From Neolewinella aquimaris (GTDB taxonomy: Bacteria > Bacteroidota > Bacteroidia > Chitinophagales > Saprospiraceae), in assembly GCF_014197245.1 (NCBI RefSeq), contig NZ_JACIFF010000010.1:62001-126000 (forward strand): a stretch of DNA of 64,000 nucleotides, in the 5' to 3' direction. The notes beneath the pieces were generated by a model. The model searched no databases, had not been told where the DNA came from, and saw nothing but the letters and a program-made list of their open reading frames with translations. The position numbers and the translations under genes were made by a program. Below, piece after piece: positions 43,375-51,150 of this stretch. The stretch's first letter is position 1. Every line of letters starts with the position of its first letter.

Positions 43375-43982
43375 ATTTTCAACACGGATTGAAATAGATT
43401 TAGGTCGCAGATTTCCGCGGATTTTTTGCGGCAAAAGTGCTGGCGCACTAGGGGGTGGCGGATTTTTAACACGGATTGGAACAGATTTAGGTCGCAGATT
43501 TTCACGGATTTTTTGCGGCAAATGTGCTGGCGCACTAGGGGGTGGTAGGTTTTCAACACGGATTGAAACAGATTTAAGTCGCAGATTTTCACGGATTTTT
43601 TGCGGCAACGTGCCAGTACGTTTTTTTGACCATTCAACGCACGCAACAGCGGAGCAAAATCCGCGAAAATCCGTGCCTAAGCACAGCGAATCCGCGGTCA
43701 ATCTGCGTTAAAAATCCCCACGAGCGCAGCGAGCAGAGCCGTCAAACAAATCTGCCTTAAACCTCCTAACACCTGCCACAGCGGAGCAAAAATCCGCGAT
43801 AATCTGTGCCCGAGCGCAGCGAATCTGCGGTCAATCTGCGTTAAAAATCCCCACGAGCGCAGCGAGCAGAGCCGTCAAGCAAATCCGCGAAAATCCGTGC
43901 CCGAGCGCAGCGAATCCGTTTACAATCTGCGTTAAAAAACTCTCTCGAGCGCAGCGAGCAAAGCCACAAAGCAAATCCGCCT
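43375..43982. repeat. GGATTT/AAATCC repeat field with three 87-bp tandem units
   Basis: Three tandem units of 87 bp begin with AACACGGATTG at 43381, 43468 and 43555; each contains GGTCGCAGATTT, CGCGGATT or CACGGATT, TTTTTTGCGGCAA and GTGCTGGCGCACTAGGGGGT. From about 43660 the reverse-type words take over (AAAATCCGCGAAAATCCGTG, CGAGCGCAGCGAGCAGAGCC), with block spacings of 133 and 91 bp. The field ends at the stop codon of the TonB receptor gene. As 87 is a multiple of three, long open frames with a 29-residue periodicity appear, but they are not genes. Confidence 0.8.
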
Positions 43983-46490
43983 TTAAAACTCCCGCCCCCC
44001 AAACTCACTCTCCAGCAACTTCCGCTCCCGCTTCACCTGCGTAAACTGGTAGCTCACCGCCAGCCGCAGAACATCCACCTCATAGACGTAATTCGTGGTC
44101 GTAAAGAAGTCGCTCTGCTGGGTAGTGATGCGCTGCTCGTTGGCGTCCCAGAGGCCGAGGTCGATGTTTTGCCACTGGAAGAGGATAGAAAGGCGCTGCT
44201 TGGGAAACTCCTTGCGCAGCGAGAGGTAAGGATTGAAGAAACGACTGTCCACCCCCTGTGCCGTCACCCGATCGCTGAGGTAGTCGAGGCCGAGTTGACC
44301 ACTGAAGGTCTTGGTGAAGGAAAGGTCGGTATTGGCGCTGATGGAGTACACGGTCGTCGCGGTATTTACCGGAGCGTCGAAGAGCCGCCCCTCGATGCGG
44401 TAGTTGTAGACGTTGCCACTCAGGTACACCCGCCACGCCGGAGTAGGGTAGAGGGTGGTACCTAGTTCCAGACCGTAGGCACGCGCATCCCCGGCATTGG
44501 TATAGATCCGGTTGAGGATGGTGTCGTTGTAAACGGTATTGACGCGATTGATGACGTCACTGACCTGGCGGTAGTAAAGGTTCGCGAAGGCGGAGTTGTC
44601 GCCCCAGTTGCCGGTCAGGCCTACCTCGACAATGTCGCTCAGCTCAGGAAGTAGTTCGGCATCGCCCTGTTCGAGGGTCTCGTTGTGCTCCCGCTCGGGG
44701 AAGGGCGTCATTTTGAAGGTGGTGGTGCGCTCGATCCGGCGACTGTAGCCGGCCTTCAGGGCCAGGCCCTCGCGGAGCTGATACTTCAGGTTGGCGGAGG
44801 GAAAGAGGTTGAGGCGGTCGAGGCGGTAGGTAGCATCCGGCCGGTCGAGCCCGACGCGGCGGTCGAAGTACTCCAGCCGCAGTCCGGCACTGTACTGGAG
44901 GCGGTCGCCCGCGCCGCTGACCTGGCTGTAGACGGAATGGATGTCCCGCCGCAGCAGAATGCCGTTCGTAAACTCCGGATTCACGACAAACTCACCGGTT
45001 TCGAAGTCCTTATCCAGGTACACGAAGTCGCCCGGGTGCTTCAGGTAGCGGTACTGATAGCCGCTTTCCCACTTGAGCTCGCCGAGTTGCCGTTCGTAAT
45101 CGGCCTGGAGGCGGATGCCGTCGAGCGGATTGTCGTTGTCGTTGTACTGTAGCTGTATGGTGTCCCGCAGATCGGGCCAGGAGAGGATGCGGTTGTCGGA
45201 AGGTCCGCCGAGGACGGTGCGTTCGTAGAGTCCACTCAGGGCAAGCACGCTTTTGTCGGGTAGGGCGAGTTTGTAATCGAGGGAAGCAATGTAGAAATCG
45301 CCCCGGCGTACCCGCAAATTTTCGTTGTAGAAGGTGGCGTTACTCAGTATTTCGCCGCTCTGGAGCACGTCGCCGGTGGCCAGATAGCGATCGTAGTAGG
45401 CTTCCGGACCGGGGAAGTTCTCCGTGGCCACCCGTGTCCGCCGCTGGTTGGTGTAGAGAATATCAGCCGTACGGTACTGGGTCCGCTTACCGGCGTAGAA
45501 TCCGGCGTTGAGGCGCTGATTCGGGCTAAGGTCGTGGGTGACGGCCAGGCGGGCCGAGTAGTTTTCCCGCTCGAAGCTGCGTTCGCCCGCCGAGGGGAAT
45601 TCGGTGAGAATGCCGTTGCGGTATGTATTGACGTAGCCGATGCGCTGGCCATCGAGGTCGTCGCGGCGGTAATCGAGGCCCAGGGTGTACTCCCAGTCGC
45701 TGCCGCGGTACCCGGCCGTTACGTCGGCGCCGTAGCGGTGGGGCCGCTCGGCATTGCCGTAGGGTTGTACGCTGGGCAGACCGAGGTTGGCGTTGGCGGT
45801 CACGGCCCATCCGTTGAGGCTGCCGCGGCGGGTTTTGATGTTGAGGATGCCGCCCTTGCCGTCGGGGTCGTACTTCGCCGAGGGGGAGGTGATGAACTCG
45901 ACCGATTCGATGGCATTGGCCGGTAATTGGGCCAGAATGGTGAGGGGATCACCCTGGGTGGGTTTGCCGTCGATCACCAGTTGGAAGCCGTCGGTCCCCC
46001 GTACGGAGATGGTCCCGTCGGCCGCCACGCTTACGGCCGGTAGGTTGCGCAGTACGTCGGTGGCCGTTCCGCCCCGTGCATTGCTGAATTGTGCGGCGTC
46101 GAAAACCTGCTTATCGACCCGGTGCAGATCGGTCAGCTTCCTGCCCGTCACTTCAACTTCCGCAAGGACCTGGGCGGCGGTGCGCAGGTGCAGTGCAACG
46201 GCGGAAGAGCGGCGTTCCACGGTAAACACCGGAGAGTACGTCGCTTCGTAGCCCAGAAAACTGGCCCGCAGCAGCACGGATTCGCCTACCGAAGTTGTTT
46301 GCAATTGCCAGATTCCCCCGGCACCCGCGACCCCGCCCACCAGCAACGACGAATCGGAAGCCTGCAGCAGGCTGACGGTGGCGTACTCCACGCCCGCGCC
46401 ATCCTCGTCGAGTACGGTGCCGGTAAGGGAAATCCCGGACTGGGCAAAGCAAAGCCACGGAAGGCAGCAGGCAAATAATAGGGCGCGCAT
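43983..46490 (-). CDS. TonB-dependent receptor with N-terminal carboxypeptidase-regulatory-like domain
   Basis: An 835-residue outer-membrane protein. A signal peptide (1-16, ALLFACCLPWLCFAQ) is followed by a CarboxypepD-reg-like domain (about 20-105, ISLTGTVLDEDGAGVEYATVSLLQ), a plug domain (about 130-220, NARGGTATDVLRNLPAVSVAADGTISVRGTDGFQLVIDGKPTQG) and a beta barrel to the end. It belongs to the outer-membrane beta-barrel group without a SusD partner, so the ligand cannot be named; iron chelates, peptides or glycans are all possible. The last residues KLLESEFGGREF lack a classic terminal aromatic strand. CGAAGGTA on the plus strand (46515-46522) is a one-off -7 candidate. Confidence 0.92.
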   Translation of the reverse strand: MRALLFACCLPWLCFAQSGISLTGTVLDEDGAGVEYATVSLLQASDSSLLVGGVAGAGGIWQLQTTSVGESVLLRASFLGYEATYSPVFTVERRSSAVALHLRTAAQVLAEVEVTGRKLTDLHRVDKQVFDAAQFSNARGGTATDVLRNLPAVSVAADGTISVRGTDGFQLVIDGKPTQGDPLTILAQLPANAIESVEFITSPSAKYDPDGKGGILNIKTRRGSLNGWAVTANANLGLPSVQPYGNAERPHRYGADVTAGYRGSDWEYTLGLDYRRDDLDGQRIGYVNTYRNGILTEFPSAGERSFERENYSARLAVTHDLSPNQRLNAGFYAGKRTQYRTADILYTNQRRTRVATENFPGPEAYYDRYLATGDVLQSGEILSNATFYNENLRVRRGDFYIASLDYKLALPDKSVLALSGLYERTVLGGPSDNRILSWPDLRDTIQLQYNDNDNPLDGIRLQADYERQLGELKWESGYQYRYLKHPGDFVYLDKDFETGEFVVNPEFTNGILLRRDIHSVYSQVSGAGDRLQYSAGLRLEYFDRRVGLDRPDATYRLDRLNLFPSANLKYQLREGLALKAGYSRRIERTTTFKMTPFPEREHNETLEQGDAELLPELSDIVEVGLTGNWGDNSAFANLYYRQVSDVINRVNTVYNDTILNRIYTNAGDARAYGLELGTTLYPTPAWRVYLSGNVYNYRIEGRLFDAPVNTATTVYSISANTDLSFTKTFSGQLGLDYLSDRVTAQGVDSRFFNPYLSLRKEFPKQRLSILFQWQNIDLGLWDANEQRITTQQSDFFTTTNYVYEVDVLRLAVSYQFTQVKRERKLLESEFGGREF

Positions 46491-46584
46491 TTACGGGTAC
46501 GGGTTTCGGGTATCCGAAGGTACACCGTGCCGTGGGCAGTCCGGGTTGCCTTCCGTCTCAATGAGGTATACTCCCGTCCATACT

Positions 46585-47460
46585 TTAGTGCGAAATGGTT
46601 TTTGCGGGGCCTTTCTTCCTTTCGGGTCGCCATACGATGCCTATCCGTAGGGAGGAAAAGGGAAAATCGTGCAGGCCCTGCTGAAAGCGCAGTACGTAAT
46701 CGAGGGGCATATTCCGACGGGTCGCCAACTGGATTCGGTAAACCAGGGGGTGGTCCCCATCCCCTCTATATCCGCTATAGCCGCCCATTCCGGTGCGCAG
46801 TTCAAACTTTCCGTAGGCGACCTCCGCACCGAGTCCGTAGAGGAAGGCGTCGTTCTGGGGGTTGTTCCGGTGGTATGTTTGCCAGACGTAGAAGCCCACC
46901 AAAGCGAATGGTCTGACGCTAAGTTTCTCCTCCGCAAGCGCGAAACTTTTGCCCACGGAGAGGTCGAAAAAGTAGCCCGGGGTATCGGTGAAGCGTGCCG
47001 CCGACAAGCGGGTACCGGAAGCGGTGCGCACATTGACGGTCAGGAGCAAGTCCGGTAGCCCGGCACGATCGCGCAGCAATTGAATGTGGGTGCCGAGGTA
47101 AATGTCACCGTACGCCGTCCCCCGGGCGTCGTAATCCCGGGCGCGTCGCAAGTCGCGGGTTTCCGGCGTCATGCGGTAATGCTCGAGCGGCACGCTGGAA
47201 ACGCGCAAGCCCACGCGGTCGGAAAACAGGGGCAGAAAGAGCTCGGCGTAGATGTTCTGGGTATCGTCGCCCCGGCTGAAGTGACCCTCGGCCGCCAGGC
47301 TGAACTCCGGTCGCTGCCGAATGGATCCGTTGCGCAGGTGCGGTACGGGCAGGGCATTAGGACCCATAAAGGCGGGGGATAGGATCAGGTAATTTTGCCA
47401 GGGCGATACGCCGTCCCAGTCGTGGCGATCGTTCCACCAGCCGAAACCCTGTCCATGCAC
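46585..47460 (-). CDS. outer-membrane-type protein whose signal peptide is out of frame
   Basis: The open frame begins at GTG 47460 with HGQGFGWWNDRHDWDGVSPW and gives 291 residues rich in alternating beta-strand patterns (YAELFLPLFSDRVGLRVSSV, DIYLGTHIQLL, FALVGFYVWQTYH), consistent with an outer-membrane barrel or barrel-like surface protein. No family is recognised. The reading has no signal peptide by itself. Upstream, an ATG at 47509 starts a good signal sequence in another frame; dropping one base from a five-A run (47486-47490) joins the two into one protein. So the gene is either broken, phase-variable, or carries a sequencing error. It is divergent from the gene at 47635. Confidence 0.65.
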   Translation of the reverse strand: MHGQGFGWWNDRHDWDGVSPWQNYLILSPAFMGPNALPVPHLRNGSIRQRPEFSLAAEGHFSRGDDTQNIYAELFLPLFSDRVGLRVSSVPLEHYRMTPETRDLRRARDYDARGTAYGDIYLGTHIQLLRDRAGLPDLLLTVNVRTASGTRLSAARFTDTPGYFFDLSVGKSFALAEEKLSVRPFALVGFYVWQTYHRNNPQNDAFLYGLGAEVAYGKFELRTGMGGYSGYRGDGDHPLVYRIQLATRRNMPLDYVLRFQQGLHDFPFSSLRIGIVWRPERKKGPAKTISH

Positions 47461-47509
47461 CCCTGGACAAATAAGGAGAGAGAAGAAAAAGTAAGCTTAA
47501 TCGTGTCAT
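47461..47509 (-). other. frameshifted signal-peptide segment of the 46585 gene
   Basis: Minus-strand reading from ATG 47509 is MTRLSLLFLLSPYLSRG, out of frame with the downstream gene. Removing one T from the TTTTT run (plus-strand A5 at 47486-47490) gives MTRLSLLFFSLLICPGVHGQ joined to GFGWW, a standard signal peptide ending at a Gln as is usual in this phylum. Confidence 0.7.
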
Positions 47510-47634
47510 AACACGTAAATTATGAAATTCCAGGATTCCATTCAGCTTCCATATGCAATCCTCCCGCTAAAACTTCCCTCCCCGGTTAGCCGTCTTATCT
47601 TTAGTTGATTCCTCCGACGCAACCGTTACTCTCC

Positions 47635-49089
47635 ATGCGTGTACTCCTCTGCTGTTTTGCCTTTCTTCTCACCTGCTGCCCCGGCGCGGTCTTCGCTCAG
47701 GTACTGACCGTCAGCGAGGAGATTCCGATGCGCAACGATACCGAATATACCCTGGTGGGTAAGCTCGGCGGCCAGGTATTGCTGCTCCAGGATCGGGAGA
47801 ACAAACACCTACTCACTGCCTACGGCCGCAGCATGAACGAAGTGTGGGAGAAGGACCTGGAACTGCGGGGGCGTAACATCCGTATGCTGGAGGCGATTTC
47901 CGACCAGGACGGCAGCGGATTTCACTTGCTGTACCTCTTCCGCGAGCGGGGCCGCAATCACCTGCAGCTCGATCGCTACAATCCGGCCGGTAACCTACAG
48001 GATAGCGTGACCCTCGTCGACTTCGGGCTATTCGTCAGTTCCCCCGAAGACGAAATCTTCAAATCGGAGGACGAGTCGAAGCTGCTGATGCTGCTCGTGG
48101 AACAACAGAGCAAGGCCCGCTATCTCGGCATCGACCTAGACAGCATGGTGCTGCTCTACGACAAAGAGGTAGAGCCGGAAAAATTCTTCTACAATGAGGA
48201 CTTCCTCCAGGCTGAAATCAGCAACCGTGGGGACATGTACTTCGTCGTGGAGCGCGACAACTTCAAGAGCAAACGCAAGAAGCACCGTTACGAAGTGTAC
48301 ACCCACCGGGCCGACGGCGGGCAGACGGGGATGATCGACGTAAACCTGGGCGACAGCCTCACCTACGACGTCTTTTTTCGCTACGACAATATGAACCGGC
48401 GGTTAACGGCCGGAGGGCTTTATTCGACCAAGGATTTCATCCGGGCCGAAGGCTATTTTTACTTATGGATCAACCCCGATAACCCCCGGGAATTGCTGCG
48501 CCCACGATTTCAGGAGTTCCCCCTCAACCTGGTCAAAAACGTCGAGGGCAAGAAGTACAGCAAACGCAATCCGGGGATCAACGACCTTACCGTGCGCAAT
48601 GCCGTACTGCGCCGCGACGGGGGCATGATCATGATCACCGAACGCGACCGGCGGTTGCAGCGACGGGGTGCCGCCGCCCAGAACCAGCTCCTCAATACCT
48701 ACGGCGGTCGGCCGCTGGTCGATTACCACTTCGATGAGATCGTGGTCTTCGCCGTAAATCCCGACGGCACGCCCCACTGGAGCAATATTATGCACAAGAA
48801 GCAGTACAGCCAGGACGACAACGGCGTGTACTCCAGTTTCTTCATTCTGGAAAGTCCGAGCCGGCTGCGGTTTCTCTTCAACGACGAGATCCGGTTCGAG
48901 AATACGGTCAGTGAGTATGTACTCAACGGCCGTGGGGAGTTTGACCGCAACAGCCTGTTCCATACCCGCGACCTCGATCTTCGGCTTCGCTTCCGCGACG
49001 GAGTGCAGGTAGCCAGCAATGAGCTCGTGCTACCCAGCGAGCATCGCAACCGCTTGCGGCTCGTGAAGATGACCTACGGTGCCCGATGA
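47635..49089 (+). CDS. secreted protein of unknown function
   Basis: A 484-residue protein with a signal peptide (1-22, VLLCCFAFLLTCCPGAVFAQ). The mature part shows a regular beta pattern with repeated blocks such as LVGKLGGQVLLLQDRENKHLLTAYG, FHLLYLFRERGRNHLQLDRYN and SRLRFLFNDEIRFENTVSEYVLNGRGEFDR, which suggests a beta-propeller-like fold; that is an inference. I do not recognise a family. The ATG at 47635 is chosen since it begins the signal peptide; 10 codons upstream are open but not conserved-looking. TATCTTTA (47596-47603) is a possible -7 element. It overlaps the next gene by four bases (ATGA), so they are coupled. Confidence 0.7.
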   Translation: MRVLLCCFAFLLTCCPGAVFAQVLTVSEEIPMRNDTEYTLVGKLGGQVLLLQDRENKHLLTAYGRSMNEVWEKDLELRGRNIRMLEAISDQDGSGFHLLYLFRERGRNHLQLDRYNPAGNLQDSVTLVDFGLFVSSPEDEIFKSEDESKLLMLLVEQQSKARYLGIDLDSMVLLYDKEVEPEKFFYNEDFLQAEISNRGDMYFVVERDNFKSKRKKHRYEVYTHRADGGQTGMIDVNLGDSLTYDVFFRYDNMNRRLTAGGLYSTKDFIRAEGYFYLWINPDNPRELLRPRFQEFPLNLVKNVEGKKYSKRNPGINDLTVRNAVLRRDGGMIMITERDRRLQRRGAAAQNQLLNTYGGRPLVDYHFDEIVVFAVNPDGTPHWSNIMHKKQYSQDDNGVYSSFFILESPSRLRFLFNDEIRFENTVSEYVLNGRGEFDRNSLFHTRDLDLRLRFRDGVQVASNELVLPSEHRNRLRLVKMTYGAR

Positions 49090-49490
49090 AGGTGCTCCTT
49101 CCCTTGCTATGTCTTCTCACACTCGGATGTAGCCCCCGGCTTGCCGAAGGCGTCCACCTGCTAGGCGTCGACGAGACCGTGAGCTTGCTTAGCGGTGAGT
49201 CGGCGGTCCGGAAGAAATCTCCCGAGCTGCTCACCTTCGTTGAGGTGGTGGAGGATAGCCGTTGTCCTGCCGGTGTACAGTGTATCCAGGCGGGTCGGGC
49301 GGTCGTTGCCGTGCGGGTACTTCGCAATGGGACCTTCGAGTCTGAGTCGATCGTGGTGGATGGCGAGGGGGTGATGATGACGGATGGGGGTACCATTCAG
49401 GTCCTCCGCCTCGAACCCTATCCCGATGCCGCCGTTGAGGAACCTAAGCCGTATCAATTGATCGTACGCTTAGTAACGGGCGAGCGGTAG
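49086..49490 (+). CDS. small lipoprotein with a DSRCPxGVQC motif
   Basis: A 134-residue lipoprotein: the signal peptide MKVLLPLLCLLTLGCS places the lipidated Cys at residue 15. The mature part contains VVEDSRCPAGVQCIQAGRAVVAVRV (about 56-80), a two-cysteine motif seen in many small exported Bacteroidota proteins, where the cysteines probably form a disulfide. The fold looks all-beta. No function is established. It begins inside the stop of the upstream secreted protein, so the two are probably made together and may interact. A GGTACAT-type repeat lies right after its stop. Confidence 0.7.
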   Translation: MKVLLPLLCLLTLGCSPRLAEGVHLLGVDETVSLLSGESAVRKKSPELLTFVEVVEDSRCPAGVQCIQAGRAVVAVRVLRNGTFESESIVVDGEGVMMTDGGTIQVLRLEPYPDAAVEEPKPYQLIVRLVTGER

Positions 49491-49495
49491 CCGGA

Positions 49496-49552
49496 GCCGT
49501 GCGGTAGCGAATGGCATATGGTACATCCGTAAATGGTAAATTGTAAATCCCT
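49496..49552 (+). repeat. GGTACATnGTAAATGGTAAATTGTAAATCCC repeat, first copy
   Basis: Starts GCCGTGCGGTAGCGAATGG, then ATGGTACATCCGTAAATGG and TAAATTGTAAATCCCT, ending at the rhomboid ATG. A second copy with the same order of words is at 50870-50930. Confidence 0.65.
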
Positions 49553-50242
49553 ATGTTCTTTCCCATTGGTGATGACCAGGTTCGCGGCGGCCACCGGCCC
49601 CACTTTTCGTACGGCCTGATTGCCCTCAACGTTTTGGTCTTTGCTTACCAGTATAGTCTGGGAATGGAGGCCGGCCAGGAGTTTGTTTATATGTGGGGTA
49701 CGATTCCTGAGCGCATTCAGTCGGGCAGTGGGTACGCCACCCTCATCACGAGTATGTTTTTGCACGGTGGGTGGCTGCACTTACTCGGGAACATGCTGTA
49801 CCTCTGGATTTTTTCCGACAACATCGAAGCGACGATCGGAAGCCCTAAGTTCATCGTTTTCTACCTGCTGGGCGGACTGGCGGCGGGTTTGTGCCACATC
49901 TACTTCAACAGCGGCAGTCCGATCCCCGCGGTGGGTGCCAGCGGGGCGCTTTCGGCGGTGATGGGTGCCTACATCGTGCTCTTTCCCCGTTCCAACGTGC
50001 GGGGGTATTTTTTCTTTTTTCGCATCACGGTACCGGCCTTTTTGTTCCTGGGATTCTGGTTTTACCAGCAGTCGTCGGCCGGCTTTGCCAGTCTGCAGGA
50101 TAGTGCCGGCACGGGCATCGCGTGGTGGGCCCACATCGGCGGCTTCGTCTTCGGGGTGCTGGCGGGATTCTACTTCCGGGCCACCCACTACATTCCCCGC
50201 CACTCCGACGGCTACGCCTCGGGCGACGACATTACCTTCTAG
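49553..50242 (+). CDS. rhomboid family intramembrane serine protease
   Basis: A 229-residue inner-membrane protein with six or seven helices. The early block TSMFLHGGWLHLLGNMLYLWIFSDNIE holds the conserved HxxxN region, the catalytic serine lies in PAVGASGALSAVMGAY (GASG), and the catalytic histidine in IAWWAHIGGFVFGVLAG. It cleaves membrane helices of target proteins; the target is unknown. The start ATG at 49553 directly follows a repeat. The TAG stop at 50240-50242 is the first part of composite element A. Confidence 0.93.
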   Translation: MFFPIGDDQVRGGHRPHFSYGLIALNVLVFAYQYSLGMEAGQEFVYMWGTIPERIQSGSGYATLITSMFLHGGWLHLLGNMLYLWIFSDNIEATIGSPKFIVFYLLGGLAAGLCHIYFNSGSPIPAVGASGALSAVMGAYIVLFPRSNVRGYFFFFRITVPAFLFLGFWFYQQSSAGFASLQDSAGTGIAWWAHIGGFVFGVLAGFYFRATHYIPRHSDGYASGDDITF

Positions 50243-50330
50243 TACAGTGCGGCCTCACCCGATAGCTATCGGGGCGCAAGTACAACGCGGTCTCAGACCG
50301 CGCAGGCAAAATGCGGCCTCCGGCCGCGCT
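50240..50330 (+). repeat. composite three-hairpin element A, second copy
   Basis: TAGTACAGTGCGGCCTC starts at the rhomboid stop codon, followed by CCCGATAGCTATCGGG, AGTACAACGCGGTCTCAGACCGCG and AAAATGCGGCCTCCGGCCGCG. Order and spacing match the copy at 8432-8515, with paired base changes that keep the stems (GGCCTC..AGGCC against GGTCTC..AGACC). Confidence 0.8.
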
Positions 50331-50593
50331 ACGGGATGGAAGGCGACTTCCAAAAAGCGGCGTGCGTTCCTGGTGTAACAATTATCCGGCATGGCTAAAC
50401 GGCTGAAAACAAGCGAAACAAGTGACGGTATTTAAGGCTTTGGCCTAAATTACGAAGTACTAAATATGTGATTGAGTCAGTCGCCGGAGAGGTTTGTGGT
50501 AACTCGACCATGAGACTTTATAGGGATTGTATTGACACAACCTTCCTATTTTCCAGTGGATTATTAACTTAGACAAATACCAATTGGTCTGCC
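50331..50593. other. gene-free gap before the small gene at 50594
   Basis: Together with element A this gap is 351 bp. It contains AT-richer sequence (50390-50575) and no recognisable gene or RNA. TAACTTAG at 50565-50572 is a likely -7 box. Confidence 0.4.
50565..50572 (+). promoter_or_regulatory. -7-like box of the 71-residue gene
   Basis: TAACTTAG ends 21 bases before the ATG at 50594, matching the octamer and distance seen before ctpA and the M14 gene. Confidence 0.4.
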
Positions 50594-50809
50594 ATGCCCA
50601 CCTCTCACCTCACCCGCGAAGAACTTAAGTCCGCCATGCGCGCGCTCCTCATCCGTGAACCCGAGCTCTTCTTCGAAGTAGTCCAGGAACTGCGGGAGGA
50701 AGTAGAAGGAGTGCCGGCCTCCGAGCACGCCACCGAACAGGAAAAATGGCGGGCGATGATCGAGGAGGAATTTATCCAGCTGGGGGAGGTGTTTCGGGGG
50801 TTTGCGTAG
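50594..50809 (+). CDS. small helical protein, possibly antitoxin-like
   Basis: A 71-residue acidic protein (HLTREELKSAMRALLIREPELFFEVVQEL and EEEFIQLGEVFRGFA), predicted all-helical with no signal or membrane segment. Short acidic proteins with an EFFxEVxxEL type helix followed by a C-terminal EEFxxxxEVFRxLA helix are frequent in Bacteroidota and some are thought to be antitoxins or DNA-binding accessory proteins. No toxin gene adjoins it: the next gene is a NUDIX hydrolase on the other strand. A -7-like box 21 bases upstream supports it being a real gene. No function is assigned. Confidence 0.55.
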   Translation: MPTSHLTREELKSAMRALLIREPELFFEVVQELREEVEGVPASEHATEQEKWRAMIEEEFIQLGEVFRGFA

Positions 50810-51150
50810 TCGGGCCCCTCGTCGGCCGAGCCTAAGCTCGTCCGCCGAGTCGGGCCCTACGGGGTGTGCATTCCCGTGCGGTAGCCAAATGGTACATGGT
50901 ACATCGGAAACGGTATATTGTAAATCCCCCCGGCTCAGTCGGCGGATGAGCCTCGTACCTCGGTCGGCCGACGACTGGCCCCTCGTCGGCCGAGCCTGCG
51001 CTCGTCCGCCGAGTCGGGCCCTGAACAAGCATCATCACAAGCAACTGCTGAATTACCCTACTAGCTAGTCGGCGGACGAGCCTCGTGCCTCGGTCGGCCG
51101 ACGACGTGCCTCGGTCGGCCGACGACGTCTTACCCGGTCGGCCGACGACC
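50810..51150. repeat. CGTCGGCCGA palindrome cluster with one GGTACAT repeat
   Basis: Roughly eight copies of GTCGGCCGACGA or CGTCGGCCGAGC words, in both directions, often paired as CCTCGTCGGCCGAGC ... GCTCGTCCGCCGAGTCGGG (50818-50856, 50989-51026) and CTCGGTCGGCCGACGACG (51091-51126). A GGTACATGGTACATCGG repeat sits inside at 50870-50930. The cluster continues into the end of the NUDIX gene. A single relative is at 36766-36808. No gene was found in the stretch. Confidence 0.75.

Noticed and set aside
43353-43701. 97- and 114-codon frames with a 29-residue periodicity
   Set aside because: The 87-bp repeat unit is a multiple of three, so open frames persist by chance; no start context or family.
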